DNA of 64,000 nt from Bacillota bacterium. GTDB taxonomy: Bacteria; Bacillota; Negativicutes; Sporomusales; Sporomusaceae. The first letter of the stretch is position 1. The number at the start of each line of letters is the position of its first letter. The notes beneath the pieces are model-generated. The model was not told the DNA's origin. It did not search any database and saw only the letters and a program-made list of their open reading frames with translations. Below, piece after piece: positions 52,847 through 62,419 of the stretch. The translations under genes were made by a program, and so were the position numbers. Location of the stretch: positions 1 to 64,000 of the forward strand of contig JAEWGR010000084.1 in NCBI GenBank assembly GCA_023388195.1. The letters are read 5' to 3'.

Positions 52847-53254
52847 CTAGGCCTTCCGGGCCTTAAGCGGACTCGGACCTAATTTCTCAAGCAGTCCGGC
52901 CATATCCCGGGCAATCTGAGCAAAACGCGGACCATGCGTGCCGGACACGTTATACATAACTAAACGTTCTCCGCCAACCCCAACCTGATCCAGCATTTCC
53001 TTAATATGATCTAAACGCTTCCGGGCACGGGAACTGCCTTTCACGTTCATGCACTCATGCTCAGGGCAGCCAGCGACAAATACGGCATCAGCGCCTTTTT
53101 CAAACGCTTCCAACAGCAGTCTGCCGTCAACTTTACCAGCGCAAGGCAACTCAACGGTCTCGATTTTAACAGCAACGTCGGCCGGAGGACCAAGGTCAGA
53201 GCTGATCAACGCACACAAGCGGCAAACAAACCCAACTACTTTAACATCACTCAT
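52847..53254 (-). CDS. mvhD: MvhD-type [2Fe-2S] electron-transfer subunit
   Basis: 135-residue MvhD/HdrE-like protein: FVCRLCALISSDL near residue 9, LPCAGKVDGRLLLEAF (near 33), and FVAGCPEHECMNVKGSSRA (near 58) with the ligand Cys. It passes electrons between HdrA and its partner. The gene starts one base after the hdrA stop, with its ribosome site inside hdrA. Together with hdrABC it marks a bifurcation-type module attached to MTHFR. Confidence 0.93.
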   Translation of the reverse strand: MSDVKVVGFVCRLCALISSDLGPPADVAVKIETVELPCAGKVDGRLLLEAFEKGADAVFVAGCPEHECMNVKGSSRARKRLDHIKEMLDQVGVGGERLVMYNVSGTHGPRFAQIARDMAGLLEKLGPSPLKARKA

Positions 53255-53255
53255 A

Positions 53256-56108
53256 TTAACCTACCTCCGTCAACGCGGTCTCAACCCGGGCGAGAACCTC
53301 ATCATCCTGATAATGATGGACAAAAATTGCTTTGTTCGGGCATTCGGACGCGCACATTCCACAGCCACGGCAATCGGCAGGCGGAATATAAGCAGCTCCC
53401 ATTTCCTTTTTCTCCCGTGTAATCTGCGGGATGGTGTAAGGGCAAGTCCGCACACAAGTCAGGCAGGCGGCACATTTATCCCATTCCACCTCTGCCACCA
53501 TACCGCCCATCATCAGCGCCGGCTGAGCGAGAATGCGGGCGGCACGTCCTGCTACCCCCTTGGCTTGGGTCAGGCAATCCACAACTGATTTGGGGCCGTG
53601 GGCTGCACCGGCGATAAAGATACCACCGCCGGGGAAAGCAATTGTGCCAAAATTGGAGTGAGTTTCTGACAGAAAACCATCAGCATTAACCTGAATTTTA
53701 AATATCTCAGCCATTTGCCGGGCTTCCGGTGATGCAGTCTGAGCAACGGCCAAAATCACCTGATCCGGGTTCAGTGTCAGTGTCAAGCCTGATTGGGGAT
53801 CAAGGACCGCCATCGACAGGCTGCCGGCATTGTCTTTTTCCAATACAGGCTGAGCCGCTTCATCATAGTGAACAAATATAACACCGGCTTTGCGGGCTTC
53901 ACGGTATTTCAGCTCCAGATAACCGGGTGTGCGAATATCGCGTGACAGTACATAGACCTTGGCGGCAGGATTTTGCTCTTTAATCTTCGTGGCTGCATAA
54001 ATGGTTTCACCACAACAGGTCCGGCTGCAATACTTATGTTCCTCATTCCGGGAACCTACACATTGCACGAATACATACGTAGCCTCACCCTTAAGCGGCA
54101 AGCGGCCATCTGTCAGGCGGTACATGGCCTCAACACCGGTAATGACCCGCTGATCCTGACCGTATAAATAATCGGAAGGCACATAAGTGGTCGTACCGGT
54201 AGCCAAAATCACCACACCGTGGTCAACCTTTTTGAGGGTTTTAACAGCGCCTTGGCCGGTGGCAACAGTGGTCGTAAAGTGCCCTTGGCGGCCACTAAAC
54301 TCTGTTACCTCCGAATTAAGCAGTACCTGAATTTTTTCGTTTTTCTGCACCTGTTTAGTCAGATTCTCAACCGTCTGCTTAAGATCCTCAGTTTCCAAGC
54401 TGCCGGTGAAATTACTGACATAGCCGCCGAGTACAGCAGCTCTCTCCACAATGGTACAGCCATAACCGCGATCAGCCAGTGCCAGTGCTGTCGCCATACC
54501 GCTAACGCCGCCGCCGACCACCAAGGCCCGGGGAGTCACCGGTTCAGCATGCCACCGGAGTGGCTTAAAGGCTATTACGTCACTGACAGCGCGGGCAGTT
54601 ACCGCCGTGGCCGCTTTGGTGGCCTTCTCGGTATTAGTATCCCATACCTTAGCCGGCACATCTGCCAATTCAACAAGCATCCGGTTTAGGCCGGCCGCTT
54701 GTGCTGTTTCCTGGAAAAGATTGAGGTTATGCTTTAAAACACAGGGAGCAACAACTATACGGTTAAGCCCTTGTGTGGCAATCAGCTTCTGAATCTTTGC
54801 TATGGCTTCAGGCTGACAAGCCGCCTGATCACATTCAACTACAGTTACACCGGCTTGACTCTTCGCTGCTGCAGCTACAGCAGCCGCATCCGCGCCCATA
54901 GTGGCCAGACCGCTTTTGCACAGGAATACACCAACCCGGACAGGCTCCTGGCTGATATCACGCTCAACCGTTGGTTTCCGGCCCGGACGGCCTTCCGGTT
55001 TTCCTAAAGCACGCGTAGTAGCTGCTGCTGCTGCGCTGGCCAGTGACATTGTTTCCGGGACATCAAGCGGGCCTTGGCTGCCTCCAACTGAAAAAATACC
55101 AGGTCGTTTGGTAGTTACCGGTTCAAGTGGGTCAACCTGAACAAAACCAAACTGATTAAGCGGAATTTGCAAAATTGCGGCAGTTTCTTTTAAACGGGTA
55201 GACGGACGAATACCTGCCGCAAGTACAACCAGATCAAACTCTTCTTTAACTGGTTTACTGGCCGCAGCATAGTTAATTGATAATTTTTCGGTTACAGGAT
55301 CTTCTTTAACCTCAGAAATCATAGTCCGTACATAGTTTGTGCCTAATTCCTGCGCCCGTGCTAAGAAGGTATCAAAGTTCTTACCGCAGGCTCTTAGGTC
55401 AAGATAATACACCGTAACATCGGTCTTTGGCGCAAATTCTTTGGCCAAAATAGCTTCTTTGGCCGTAAACATACAGCAAATGGCCGAACAATACTCCCCT
55501 TTGGACACTACATCCCGGGAGCCGACACATTGAATAAACGCAATCTTTTCCGCACATTTTCCGTCTGACGGGCGTCTGATACAGTCTGAGCGATAACGGC
55601 TTTCAGATAATAGATGTTCAAACTCTAAACTGGTAATAACGTTTTTATAATACCCATATCCGTATTCGCCTTTTTGGGATACATCATACATGCTGAAACC
55701 GGCTGCCAGAATGACCGCTCCGACGACGAGTTTTTGGGTGCGCTTGCCTGCTTCAACATCGCTGATGGTAGCCTGGAAATGACCTACATCCCCTTGTAAT
55801 TCAACCAGCCTGCTGCTGGTATAAACATGAACAAGCGGGTTGTTGCAGGCACGGATAATGAGTGACCCCAACACCGTACTGGCTGCATGAAGATTGCCCC
55901 CCAAATACAAAGCGGAAATATTTACCTGATCACCCCAAACACAGGCGGACTGGTTGCCCTGTCCGGAGGAGTCGATTAGTTTGCCGCCAAGATTTGCTTC
56001 ATCTGTTACCAGATGAACCGGGTATCCTGCCCCAGCTAATTCCAGAGCCGCCTGCAGACCGGCAATGCCACCGCCAATAACGAGCACATCCTTTTGCATG
56101 GCTCTCAC
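53256..56108 (-). CDS. hdrA: HdrA-like flavoprotein with two FAD modules
   Basis: 950 residues, longer than a single-module HdrA (about 650). It has an FAD module at each end: VIGGGIAGLQAALELAGAG near residue 10 and VVGGGVSGMATALALADRG near 540, each followed by its own HdrA Cys block (CVGSRDVVSKGEYCSAICC; CVGSRNEEHKYCSRTCC). Between them lies an MvhD-like stretch (GVFLCKSG, VVAPC). The C-terminus has two [4Fe-4S] motifs (CAACLTCVRTCP, CRGCGMCASECP). It should be the flavin core of the MTHFR complex; whether it bifurcates is unknown. Confidence 0.9.
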   Translation of the reverse strand: MRAMQKDVLVIGGGIAGLQAALELAGAGYPVHLVTDEANLGGKLIDSSGQGNQSACVWGDQVNISALYLGGNLHAASTVLGSLIIRACNNPLVHVYTSSRLVELQGDVGHFQATISDVEAGKRTQKLVVGAVILAAGFSMYDVSQKGEYGYGYYKNVITSLEFEHLLSESRYRSDCIRRPSDGKCAEKIAFIQCVGSRDVVSKGEYCSAICCMFTAKEAILAKEFAPKTDVTVYYLDLRACGKNFDTFLARAQELGTNYVRTMISEVKEDPVTEKLSINYAAASKPVKEEFDLVVLAAGIRPSTRLKETAAILQIPLNQFGFVQVDPLEPVTTKRPGIFSVGGSQGPLDVPETMSLASAAAAATTRALGKPEGRPGRKPTVERDISQEPVRVGVFLCKSGLATMGADAAAVAAAAKSQAGVTVVECDQAACQPEAIAKIQKLIATQGLNRIVVAPCVLKHNLNLFQETAQAAGLNRMLVELADVPAKVWDTNTEKATKAATAVTARAVSDVIAFKPLRWHAEPVTPRALVVGGGVSGMATALALADRGYGCTIVERAAVLGGYVSNFTGSLETEDLKQTVENLTKQVQKNEKIQVLLNSEVTEFSGRQGHFTTTVATGQGAVKTLKKVDHGVVILATGTTTYVPSDYLYGQDQRVITGVEAMYRLTDGRLPLKGEATYVFVQCVGSRNEEHKYCSRTCCGETIYAATKIKEQNPAAKVYVLSRDIRTPGYLELKYREARKAGVIFVHYDEAAQPVLEKDNAGSLSMAVLDPQSGLTLTLNPDQVILAVAQTASPEARQMAEIFKIQVNADGFLSETHSNFGTIAFPGGGIFIAGAAHGPKSVVDCLTQAKGVAGRAARILAQPALMMGGMVAEVEWDKCAACLTCVRTCPYTIPQITREKKEMGAAYIPPADCRGCGMCASECPNKAIFVHHYQDDEVLARVETALTEVG

Positions 56109-56166
56109 TGCCTTTCGCTAAAATATCTTATCTTCACCATCATTGCAATTAGGTGGTATAACCGCC

Positions 56167-56208
56167 GAGAAACCGGACATAGCTATATAATAGTTCTGCC
56201 GGTTTCTC
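56167..56208. other. Hairpin between hdrB and hdrA
   Basis: GAGAAACCGG (56167-56176) pairs with CCGGTTTCTC (56199-56208) around a 22-base AT-rich loop. No T-tract follows on the minus strand. It lies within the operon, in the 108-base space ahead of hdrA. Confidence 0.6.
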
Positions 56209-56216
56209 TGGATAGG

Positions 56217-57080
56217 TTACAACAGTTGCAATGATGTCAAGAGCGGTACGGGATCAACAATATGTTTCTTCATCCATTTTTTTGCTTCAGGATGAGCGAA
56301 ACTGATCCCCAGCAATTCGGTGAAGAAAAAGATTGGTATGGGTTTCTGTATTTCTTTCTGCCGGGTTTCTAAAGTCATCTGACACAAGGGACATGCTGTT
56401 ACGATCGCATCGGCTCCTGCCCGTTGTGCGGCAGTTACCAGATTTTTTGTTATCTCGTAAACAACATCGGTACGCGGTACTGTTAAACTGCCGCCACAGC
56501 AGTCAGTTTTATACGACCACCGCTTTACATCGGCACCGGCCAGCTTCATCAGTTGATCCATTGCCTGCGGCTGCTCGATGTCGTCAAAAGCCACATAAGT
56601 AGGTCTTGTGAGGAGGCAGCCATAATAGGGTGCCAGTTTAAGCCCGCTAAGTGGCTTTTTAACCTGCTCGCCAACCTTACTGATATACTCTTTCCGCATG
56701 ATGACTTCCAACGGATGGGTCACATGGACAGTCCCATTGTAGGATGATCCCATTATGCTTTTCAGTTCCTCATTAGCATCCTTGGCTTCCGGAGTACCTT
56801 CCCGGCAATAATGGTCTGCACCTTTTACAAGATTATAACAGGCAGCACATGGCAGTACTAGTTCCTTTTGCTGTTCGGCCTCAGCAATAACAAGGTTCCT
56901 CAGCGGCAAAGCAAGTGCAAGAAATTTGTCAGTGGAGTGACCGGCGGTAGCGCCACAGCAATTCCACTCGGGAAGTTCAGCTAACTCCAATCCTAGTGCA
57001 GCAAATACAGCTTCGGTAGCCATATTATACTCAGCCGCAGTGGAGTGTAGCGAACAGCCTGGATAATAGCCTAGTTTCAT
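56217..57080 (-). CDS. hdrB: Heterodisulfide-reductase-like subunit B
   Basis: 287-residue protein with two CCG domains: YYPGCSLHST, WNCCGATA, LPCAACYN in the first half and YYGCLLTRP, DCCGGSL, TACPLCQM in the second. In HdrB these bind noncubane [4Fe-4S] clusters. No heterodisulfide is expected here; in MTHFR complexes of acetogens it links electrons to MetFV. Overlaps hdrC by four bases. Confidence 0.92.
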   Translation of the reverse strand: MKLGYYPGCSLHSTAAEYNMATEAVFAALGLELAELPEWNCCGATAGHSTDKFLALALPLRNLVIAEAEQQKELVLPCAACYNLVKGADHYCREGTPEAKDANEELKSIMGSSYNGTVHVTHPLEVIMRKEYISKVGEQVKKPLSGLKLAPYYGCLLTRPTYVAFDDIEQPQAMDQLMKLAGADVKRWSYKTDCCGGSLTVPRTDVVYEITKNLVTAAQRAGADAIVTACPLCQMTLETRQKEIQKPIPIFFFTELLGISFAHPEAKKWMKKHIVDPVPLLTSLQLL

Positions 57081-57670
57081 CGCGCCTTTTTCTCCTTTGC
57101 TCTCTGAAATATTTTCTTGACTTCACCCTTGCGCCGCTTAAGAGCATTATGTGGCAAAAATGGCATTTTGCCCCGTTTTGTCATTTCTTTGCCGAGATCC
57201 ATATCTGCCAAATAAGTGCCTGTGCACAATTTGTAAAGTCCCATAAGGCCAAGTTCATAACCCCGGCCTTCGCCGCCGATAACCGGAAATCCTTTCATGG
57301 AGTCAAGAAACAATTCGTAAAACAATTTGACATTATAATGACTGGCCGGAATCTTATCCTCAGCAATGGTCTCCATCTTAATAGTGTCCATAACCTTGGA
57401 TGTGTCAATTCCGTTCGGACAGCGCACTGCACAGGTTTTGCAACCTACGCAGAGCCAGGGGGTATTGGATTTATAAACCTTATCCTTTTCCCCCAGCTGA
57501 ATCATCCGCAAGATTTCGTAATTGTTATGTTCCATGACAAAGTTTATCGGGCAGCCACCAGCACACTTCATGCAATGATAGCATGAAGTGATTGGCTGGT
57601 GAGATTTTTCTTCGATTTCCTGGCAGAAAGAAGCTTTTCCCTTTACAGGTTCGTTCACCGTTGACATCAT
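57077..57670 (-). CDS. hdrC: Heterodisulfide-reductase-like subunit C
   Basis: 197-residue two-cluster protein: CYHCMKCAGGCP (near residue 30) and CVGCKTCAVRCPNG (near 74), then a helical region with a basic C-terminus (KRRKGEVKK..RAKEKKAR). It transfers electrons between HdrA and HdrB. It follows acsE by 33 bases and opens the hdrCBA-mvhD-metVF row. Confidence 0.92.
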   Translation of the reverse strand: MMSTVNEPVKGKASFCQEIEEKSHQPITSCYHCMKCAGGCPINFVMEHNNYEILRMIQLGEKDKVYKSNTPWLCVGCKTCAVRCPNGIDTSKVMDTIKMETIAEDKIPASHYNVKLFYELFLDSMKGFPVIGGEGRGYELGLMGLYKLCTGTYLADMDLGKEMTKRGKMPFLPHNALKRRKGEVKKIFQRAKEKKAR

Positions 57671-57703
57671 TGACCTCCTTTCCTGGCGTAAACCCAGCGG
57701 GTA

Positions 57704-58495
57704 TTACCGCTGTCTGAACACCTTAGCGTAGGAGTCGCAGTAAATATCCTGGTTAAGAATTAAGCGGGCAGTAGCAATAGCATCTACAAGCGCTTCATCG
57801 TTAGCGTCGCAGATAGCGGAGTCCAGACCGGCAGTCATCGCCATTACAGCAAAAGTGCGGTTAATCAGCGGACGATGCGGGCTTTTTTGCGAGATATTGG
57901 AGAGACCAACAGTAGTTTTGGGAGGAGGATTAGAAATCATCTTAATTTGGCGAATTGTTTCTAAAGCTTCAATGCCATGTTCCTGGGCAACGTTAACTGG
58001 CAGAATGATCGGATCAATGAAAAGATTATCAGGTTGCAGGCCATAGGCTTCGGCATTAGCTACGAACTCCATAGCCATTGCTACCCGGTCTTCAGCGCTC
58101 TTCGGAATGCCGACTTTATTGATACAGAGGCAGACTACGTCAGCTTGGAACTTAGCAGCCATTGGGAATACGCGGTCAATTTTTTCTTGTTCACAACCGA
58201 TAGAATTAATTAAAGCGCCGGGTTTACCATAAGCGATAAGCGCGGCTTCCATGGCGTCATAGTTCGTGGTATCGATTGCGAGCGGCAGGTCAGTGCACTC
58301 TTTTAACACACTTACCATCCAGGGAAGGTCAATAGTTTGGTCTTCCGAGTTAGGTCCGGTGTTTACGTCCAGGTAGTGAGCGCCACCTTCTTTTTGTTTT
58401 GCAGCCCATTCCTGAAGCGGTTTCGGGTCATGTTCCCGAATTGCTAAACCGATGTCCTTGAACATACCATTAATTCTCTCGCCAATAATAAGCAT
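57704..58495 (-). CDS. acsE: 5-methyltetrahydrofolate:corrinoid/iron-sulfur protein methyltransferase
   Basis: 263-residue MeTr TIM barrel that moves the methyl group from methyl-THF to the corrinoid protein AcsCD. Signature blocks: IIGERINGMFKDIG at the start, YLDVNTGPNSEDQ (near residue 41), LAIDTTNYDAMEAAL, NSIGCEQEK, and LSNISQKSPHR with the folate-contact Asn. Length equals the known family. AGGAGG precedes the ATG. Confidence 0.96.
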   Translation of the reverse strand: MLIIGERINGMFKDIGLAIREHDPKPLQEWAAKQKEGGAHYLDVNTGPNSEDQTIDLPWMVSVLKECTDLPLAIDTTNYDAMEAALIAYGKPGALINSIGCEQEKIDRVFPMAAKFQADVVCLCINKVGIPKSAEDRVAMAMEFVANAEAYGLQPDNLFIDPIILPVNVAQEHGIEALETIRQIKMISNPPPKTTVGLSNISQKSPHRPLINRTFAVMAMTAGLDSAICDANDEALVDAIATARLILNQDIYCDSYAKVFRQR

Positions 58496-58588
58496 TAGTA
58501 ATCCTCCTCGATTTTATTGAATTATATTAAGGGAAATCGCAAATAAAGTAAGTGTCTTGCCAATATCCTGGCTACGCTGTATATAAGA

Positions 58589-59557
58589 TTAAATTTCAGG
58601 TTTAACCATTAATTCTTCAGCATTTTTCTTAAAGAGACGGACAGCTTCCGGATGACGGAGAACCATAATGTGAGCGCCGCCTTGCAGCAGACCGGTAGCA
58701 GTCATAGCTTCCCACAAGATAGCGCGGTCAGCCTGATTACCCCAGTTCGGGAAATCTTCCTCGGTAGCCACTGCTTCTTTGGCACGCCATGCTTCATAGC
58801 CAACCTGGCAGATAACCGGCTGCGACAGCATTTTATCGCCGGCCAGAGCGCCCAGGCGACCACGCTCAAGGATGGAATAGGTATACTCAATACCATAACC
58901 AAGAGCTGCTGTGCTAGGATCAATAAGAACATTCTCAGCCGACAGACCCAGTTCGGAGATAAGGATGTTCAGCTGTTTGCAGATGTTGATATCAAGCGGG
59001 CTTTGGGCAAGCACTTTGTGCTTATGCACCATGGCTGCGGCCGCAACTGATTTATAGCTGTCCTGTTTGGCCAAACCGATAAGCAGGTTTTCACCGGCAG
59101 CAGCCTCAGCAACAACAGGCAGAACCGCGTTATCTTTTTCATCTTCGCCACAACCGACAACAATAAGCGGCACCCCTACTGCGGCAAGTACGTCTTTAAC
59201 GATTTTTGCGCATTCTTCAGGGCTCTTATCGCCATTATCAGGATGGGCTCCGGCTAGTTTCAGATAAATCATATCGGCACCGGCTTCAACGCACTTTTTA
59301 GCCCAGGCGACAGGGTTTTCCATTACACCGGCATACACTTCATTCAAAACAGGGTGCCAGCCAGGATTGATATCTTGAATTTCCATTGCTACTACTGGTT
59401 TTAAAGGCATGTCGCCTTCAAAATGAAGGAACGGCATAGTCGTTTCGCCGCCAACGGTTACGGTGCTGGTACGAGTGCCGCCCTCTTCTTTGGTTGCACC
59501 GAGGGTAACGGTATTAATTTTACCGGAATATCTTTCTTTCAATATATTAGTTGCCAT
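58589..59557 (-). CDS. acsD: Corrinoid/iron-sulfur protein small subunit
   Basis: 322-residue beta subunit of CoFeSP, a TIM-barrel protein that pairs with AcsC and supports the corrinoid. Blocks: TVGGETTMPFLHFEGDMP (near residue 35), MEIQDINPGW, IYLKLAGAHPDNGDKS, LIDPSTAALGYGIEYTYS, and CQVGYEAW. It follows cooC by 21 bases. Confidence 0.95.
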   Translation of the reverse strand: MATNILKERYSGKINTVTLGATKEEGGTRTSTVTVGGETTMPFLHFEGDMPLKPVVAMEIQDINPGWHPVLNEVYAGVMENPVAWAKKCVEAGADMIYLKLAGAHPDNGDKSPEECAKIVKDVLAAVGVPLIVVGCGEDEKDNAVLPVVAEAAAGENLLIGLAKQDSYKSVAAAAMVHKHKVLAQSPLDINICKQLNILISELGLSAENVLIDPSTAALGYGIEYTYSILERGRLGALAGDKMLSQPVICQVGYEAWRAKEAVATEEDFPNWGNQADRAILWEAMTATGLLQGGAHIMVLRHPEAVRLFKKNAEELMVKPEI

Positions 59558-59578
59558 AGTTACGCTCCTTCCAAACTT

Positions 59579-60334
59579 TTAGATTTCTATTTTTTTACAT
59601 ATGGCGTTTACCGCCTGTACAGCCACCGAACTGTCTGGTAAATCAAACAGGGGCTGACTTAATAAGTCATATTTTGCTACCAAAGGATCACTGGGGATCA
59701 CGCCGATTAGCTCCAGGCCGGTCTTGTCAATCTCGCCCTGCAAGGAAATAATATCCTCATCACTTTGGGTTTTGGTAACAATTAAATAGATTTTTTTCAC
59801 GTCCGATTTCAGTGTATCGACAAGCTGCCGTACACGTCCGGCCGAACGAATGCTGCGGGCTGAGGCGTCACTTACCACAAACATATAATCAATATCCTGA
59901 GTTACCCGGCGGCTGATATGCTCTAGTCCAGCCTCGTTGTCCATCAGTACATAACTGTAGTTCTTGCCAAGCTTATCCATATAGCCTTTTAGCAGGTTAT
60001 TAGGAAAACAATAACAACCAGGGCCTTCAGGTCCACCCATCACCAGCATATCAACATTATCTGATTCAACTAATGAAGCTTGGAGTTTATATTCAATATA
60101 GGTTTCCTGGGTCATACCGGCAGGAATGTTCTTAGGATTTTTGGTGCTTGTTATCATTTCCGATATCGTTTGCTCAACATCCATACCCAAGGCTTCATTT
60201 AAATTAGCATTGGCATCTGCGTCAACTGCCAAAATGGAGCCTTTATTGTTTTTAACAAGATACCGAATCAGCAATGCTGTAAATGTTGTCTTGCCGGTAC
60301 CGCCCTTTCCTGCCACTGCTATATGCTTTGCCAT
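59579..60334 (-). CDS. cooC: CODH nickel-insertion ATPase
   Basis: 251-residue MinD-like ATPase with the deviant Walker A GKGGTGKTTF (residues 9-18), VDADANANLNEALG, and the CxC-region MGGPEGPGCYCFPNN (near residue 107) that binds metal at the dimer interface. It supports nickel insertion into carbon monoxide dehydrogenase or ACS. CODH gene acsA is not in the window. Confidence 0.93.
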   Translation of the reverse strand: MAKHIAVAGKGGTGKTTFTALLIRYLVKNNKGSILAVDADANANLNEALGMDVEQTISEMITSTKNPKNIPAGMTQETYIEYKLQASLVESDNVDMLVMGGPEGPGCYCFPNNLLKGYMDKLGKNYSYVLMDNEAGLEHISRRVTQDIDYMFVVSDASARSIRSAGRVRQLVDTLKSDVKKIYLIVTKTQSDEDIISLQGEIDKTGLELIGVIPSDPLVAKYDLLSQPLFDLPDSSVAVQAVNAICKKIEI

Positions 60335-60379
60335 GTGTTGAAACTCCTTTCAATACGCCCAGATAACAGCTGCTTTGCA

Positions 60380-62350
60380 TCAAAGACTGATATTGGGAAA
60401 TAAGGTCAAATCAGTATGTGGAATAAACAAGGATGAGACAAATTCATCCATAAACAGGTTACCAACCGATAACTCTATATATGTCATTTTGCCAGCGAGG
60501 CTATTGGCCTCAAGCCAAGCCTCCTGCGATAACAGAGCCATGCAGGCGCCTTTAGCGGAGGTATTGCCAACATATTTATACTTTTCTATCGGTATATCAG
60601 GTAATAAACCAATGGCTATCGCATCAGATATATTCAGGTAATTGCCGAAGCCGCCGGCCACATAAATGGTTTCAATACTCTCAAGCTCAAAACCAACTAC
60701 ATTCAGCAGGGTACGGATACCGGCAAAAACTGCTCCTTTTGCTCTAAGCAGGTTTTTGACATCGGCTTCACTGATGACAATGTCACGGTCAATATCTGTC
60801 TCTTCCTGCCAAACCAGAACATATTCCGGCCCTGTTTCACCAATGCGCATGCGCTCAGTTGGCAAACTGGTCAAAAATTTTCCGGCCCGGTCAATAACAC
60901 CGGTGCGCCGTAGCTTGGCCAGGCAGTCAATCAACCCGGAACCGCAGATGCCGATTGGTTTGCCATTATTGATTGTGGAGTAAGACACCTCATAGTTTTG
61001 GGGGTCTATTTCCAAACGCTCAATTGCACCATACATGGCCCGCATACCATAGGTTATCCCTGAGCCTTCAAATGCCGGACCGGCGGAACAGGAACAGGTT
61101 ACCAGCCAATCACCGGAACCTAATACCATCTCACCGTTGGTCCCAATATCTATCAATAGGGATATTGGTGCATCTTCATTGCCCATACCGGTAAACAAAG
61201 TGCCGGAAACAATATCGCCGCCAACATAGCTGGCCACTGACGGATAGCTGAATACCAATGCATCCGGATTCACCCTAAGCCCCAATTCCTGCGCCTTAAC
61301 AACAGGAAAAAAGTTAGCTGTCGGGATATAAGGCTCCAGACGGATAAACTTGGGGCTAATGCCCAGGAACAAGTGAGCCATGGTAGTATTACCGGCTGTC
61401 ATCATTACCCGGATGTCAGCTTCTTTAATATGCTTCTGCTTGATCAATAAGTCTGTAATTAATGTGTTTATCGTATCAATAATCGCTTGATGAACAGTTT
61501 GTACGCCATCAGGCTCATCTACGGCATACACAATACGGCTGATGACATCGTCACCAAAACGGGCTTGCCGGTTATGTGTACCGGCAGTTTCAACAACCCT
61601 GCCTTTTTCCAGATCAAGGAGATAGGCGACAACGGTAGTAGTACCAATATCAACAGCAATACCATACAGAGGCTGATGACCATGGCCTGACTCAACAGCA
61701 ATGACTTCCGCCTTGTCACCAACCTCAGATAACAGTACAGTCACTTTAAATTGGGCAGCCCTGAGGGTTTCTCCCAAATTCCGAATGAGCGGGAGGGAAA
61801 TATTAATATCCGTACACTTAGTTTCTTTCTTAAGAGCCAAAGTCAGGCGATTAAAATCGTCACGGTTGTCCTGCAGGTTAGCCGGCGGCAGCGTCAGCCT
61901 GATACGCCGGCAGAGCGGATTGAGAGGATAGCCATGCAGTGGGTTTTCCTGTTTCTCCAGCAACAAGTCTTTAAGCTGCCACACATGCAGCAAATAGTTG
62001 CTTAAGGCTTCGGACATTCCACTGGTCGCCTTATTGTCATCAACGAGCACCTGATTTTTGCTCATGACCGAGGTTTTAGGGATCTCTACCACCAAATCCT
62101 CGTCCTGAACCAAAGTCTGGCAGGCTAAATTGAATCCTTGCTCCGCAATCTTAGCTGCCAAATGGCTGTCCCTTTTGGCTTTAACAGCACCGCTCTTAAT
62201 GTGTACTGTACATTTACCGCAAGTACCATCACCACCGCAAGGTGCTTTCATTTCAATATTGGCTTTACCGGCGGCAGTGAGCAAATCCGTGCCTGCGTCG
62301 ACCTCAACTTTGACTCCTGCGGGAAGAAATGTTACGAATCGTTTGTTCAT
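60380..62350 (-). CDS. acsV: Reductive activator of the corrinoid protein (RACo)
   Basis: 656 residues. The N-terminal [2Fe-2S] ferredoxin (CGGDGTCGKCTVHI near residue 38, FNLACQTLV near 73) donates electrons; a linker is followed by an ASKHA-type ATPase domain (VDIGTTTVVAYLLDLE near residue 233, IDIGTNGEMVLG near 400, AGGFGNYLNIS near 577). It brings inactive Co(II) back to Co(I) at the cost of ATP. Located between acsC and cooC, as in other acetogens. Confidence 0.95.
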   Translation of the reverse strand: MNKRFVTFLPAGVKVEVDAGTDLLTAAGKANIEMKAPCGGDGTCGKCTVHIKSGAVKAKRDSHLAAKIAEQGFNLACQTLVQDEDLVVEIPKTSVMSKNQVLVDDNKATSGMSEALSNYLLHVWQLKDLLLEKQENPLHGYPLNPLCRRIRLTLPPANLQDNRDDFNRLTLALKKETKCTDINISLPLIRNLGETLRAAQFKVTVLLSEVGDKAEVIAVESGHGHQPLYGIAVDIGTTTVVAYLLDLEKGRVVETAGTHNRQARFGDDVISRIVYAVDEPDGVQTVHQAIIDTINTLITDLLIKQKHIKEADIRVMMTAGNTTMAHLFLGISPKFIRLEPYIPTANFFPVVKAQELGLRVNPDALVFSYPSVASYVGGDIVSGTLFTGMGNEDAPISLLIDIGTNGEMVLGSGDWLVTCSCSAGPAFEGSGITYGMRAMYGAIERLEIDPQNYEVSYSTINNGKPIGICGSGLIDCLAKLRRTGVIDRAGKFLTSLPTERMRIGETGPEYVLVWQEETDIDRDIVISEADVKNLLRAKGAVFAGIRTLLNVVGFELESIETIYVAGGFGNYLNISDAIAIGLLPDIPIEKYKYVGNTSAKGACMALLSQEAWLEANSLAGKMTYIELSVGNLFMDEFVSSLFIPHTDLTLFPNISL

Positions 62351-62419
62351 CTTTAAAATACCCTCCTGATTCGTTGAGCAAGGCTGCTATTAGCATTCAG
62401 CCAACAGTTACAGGGGTGA

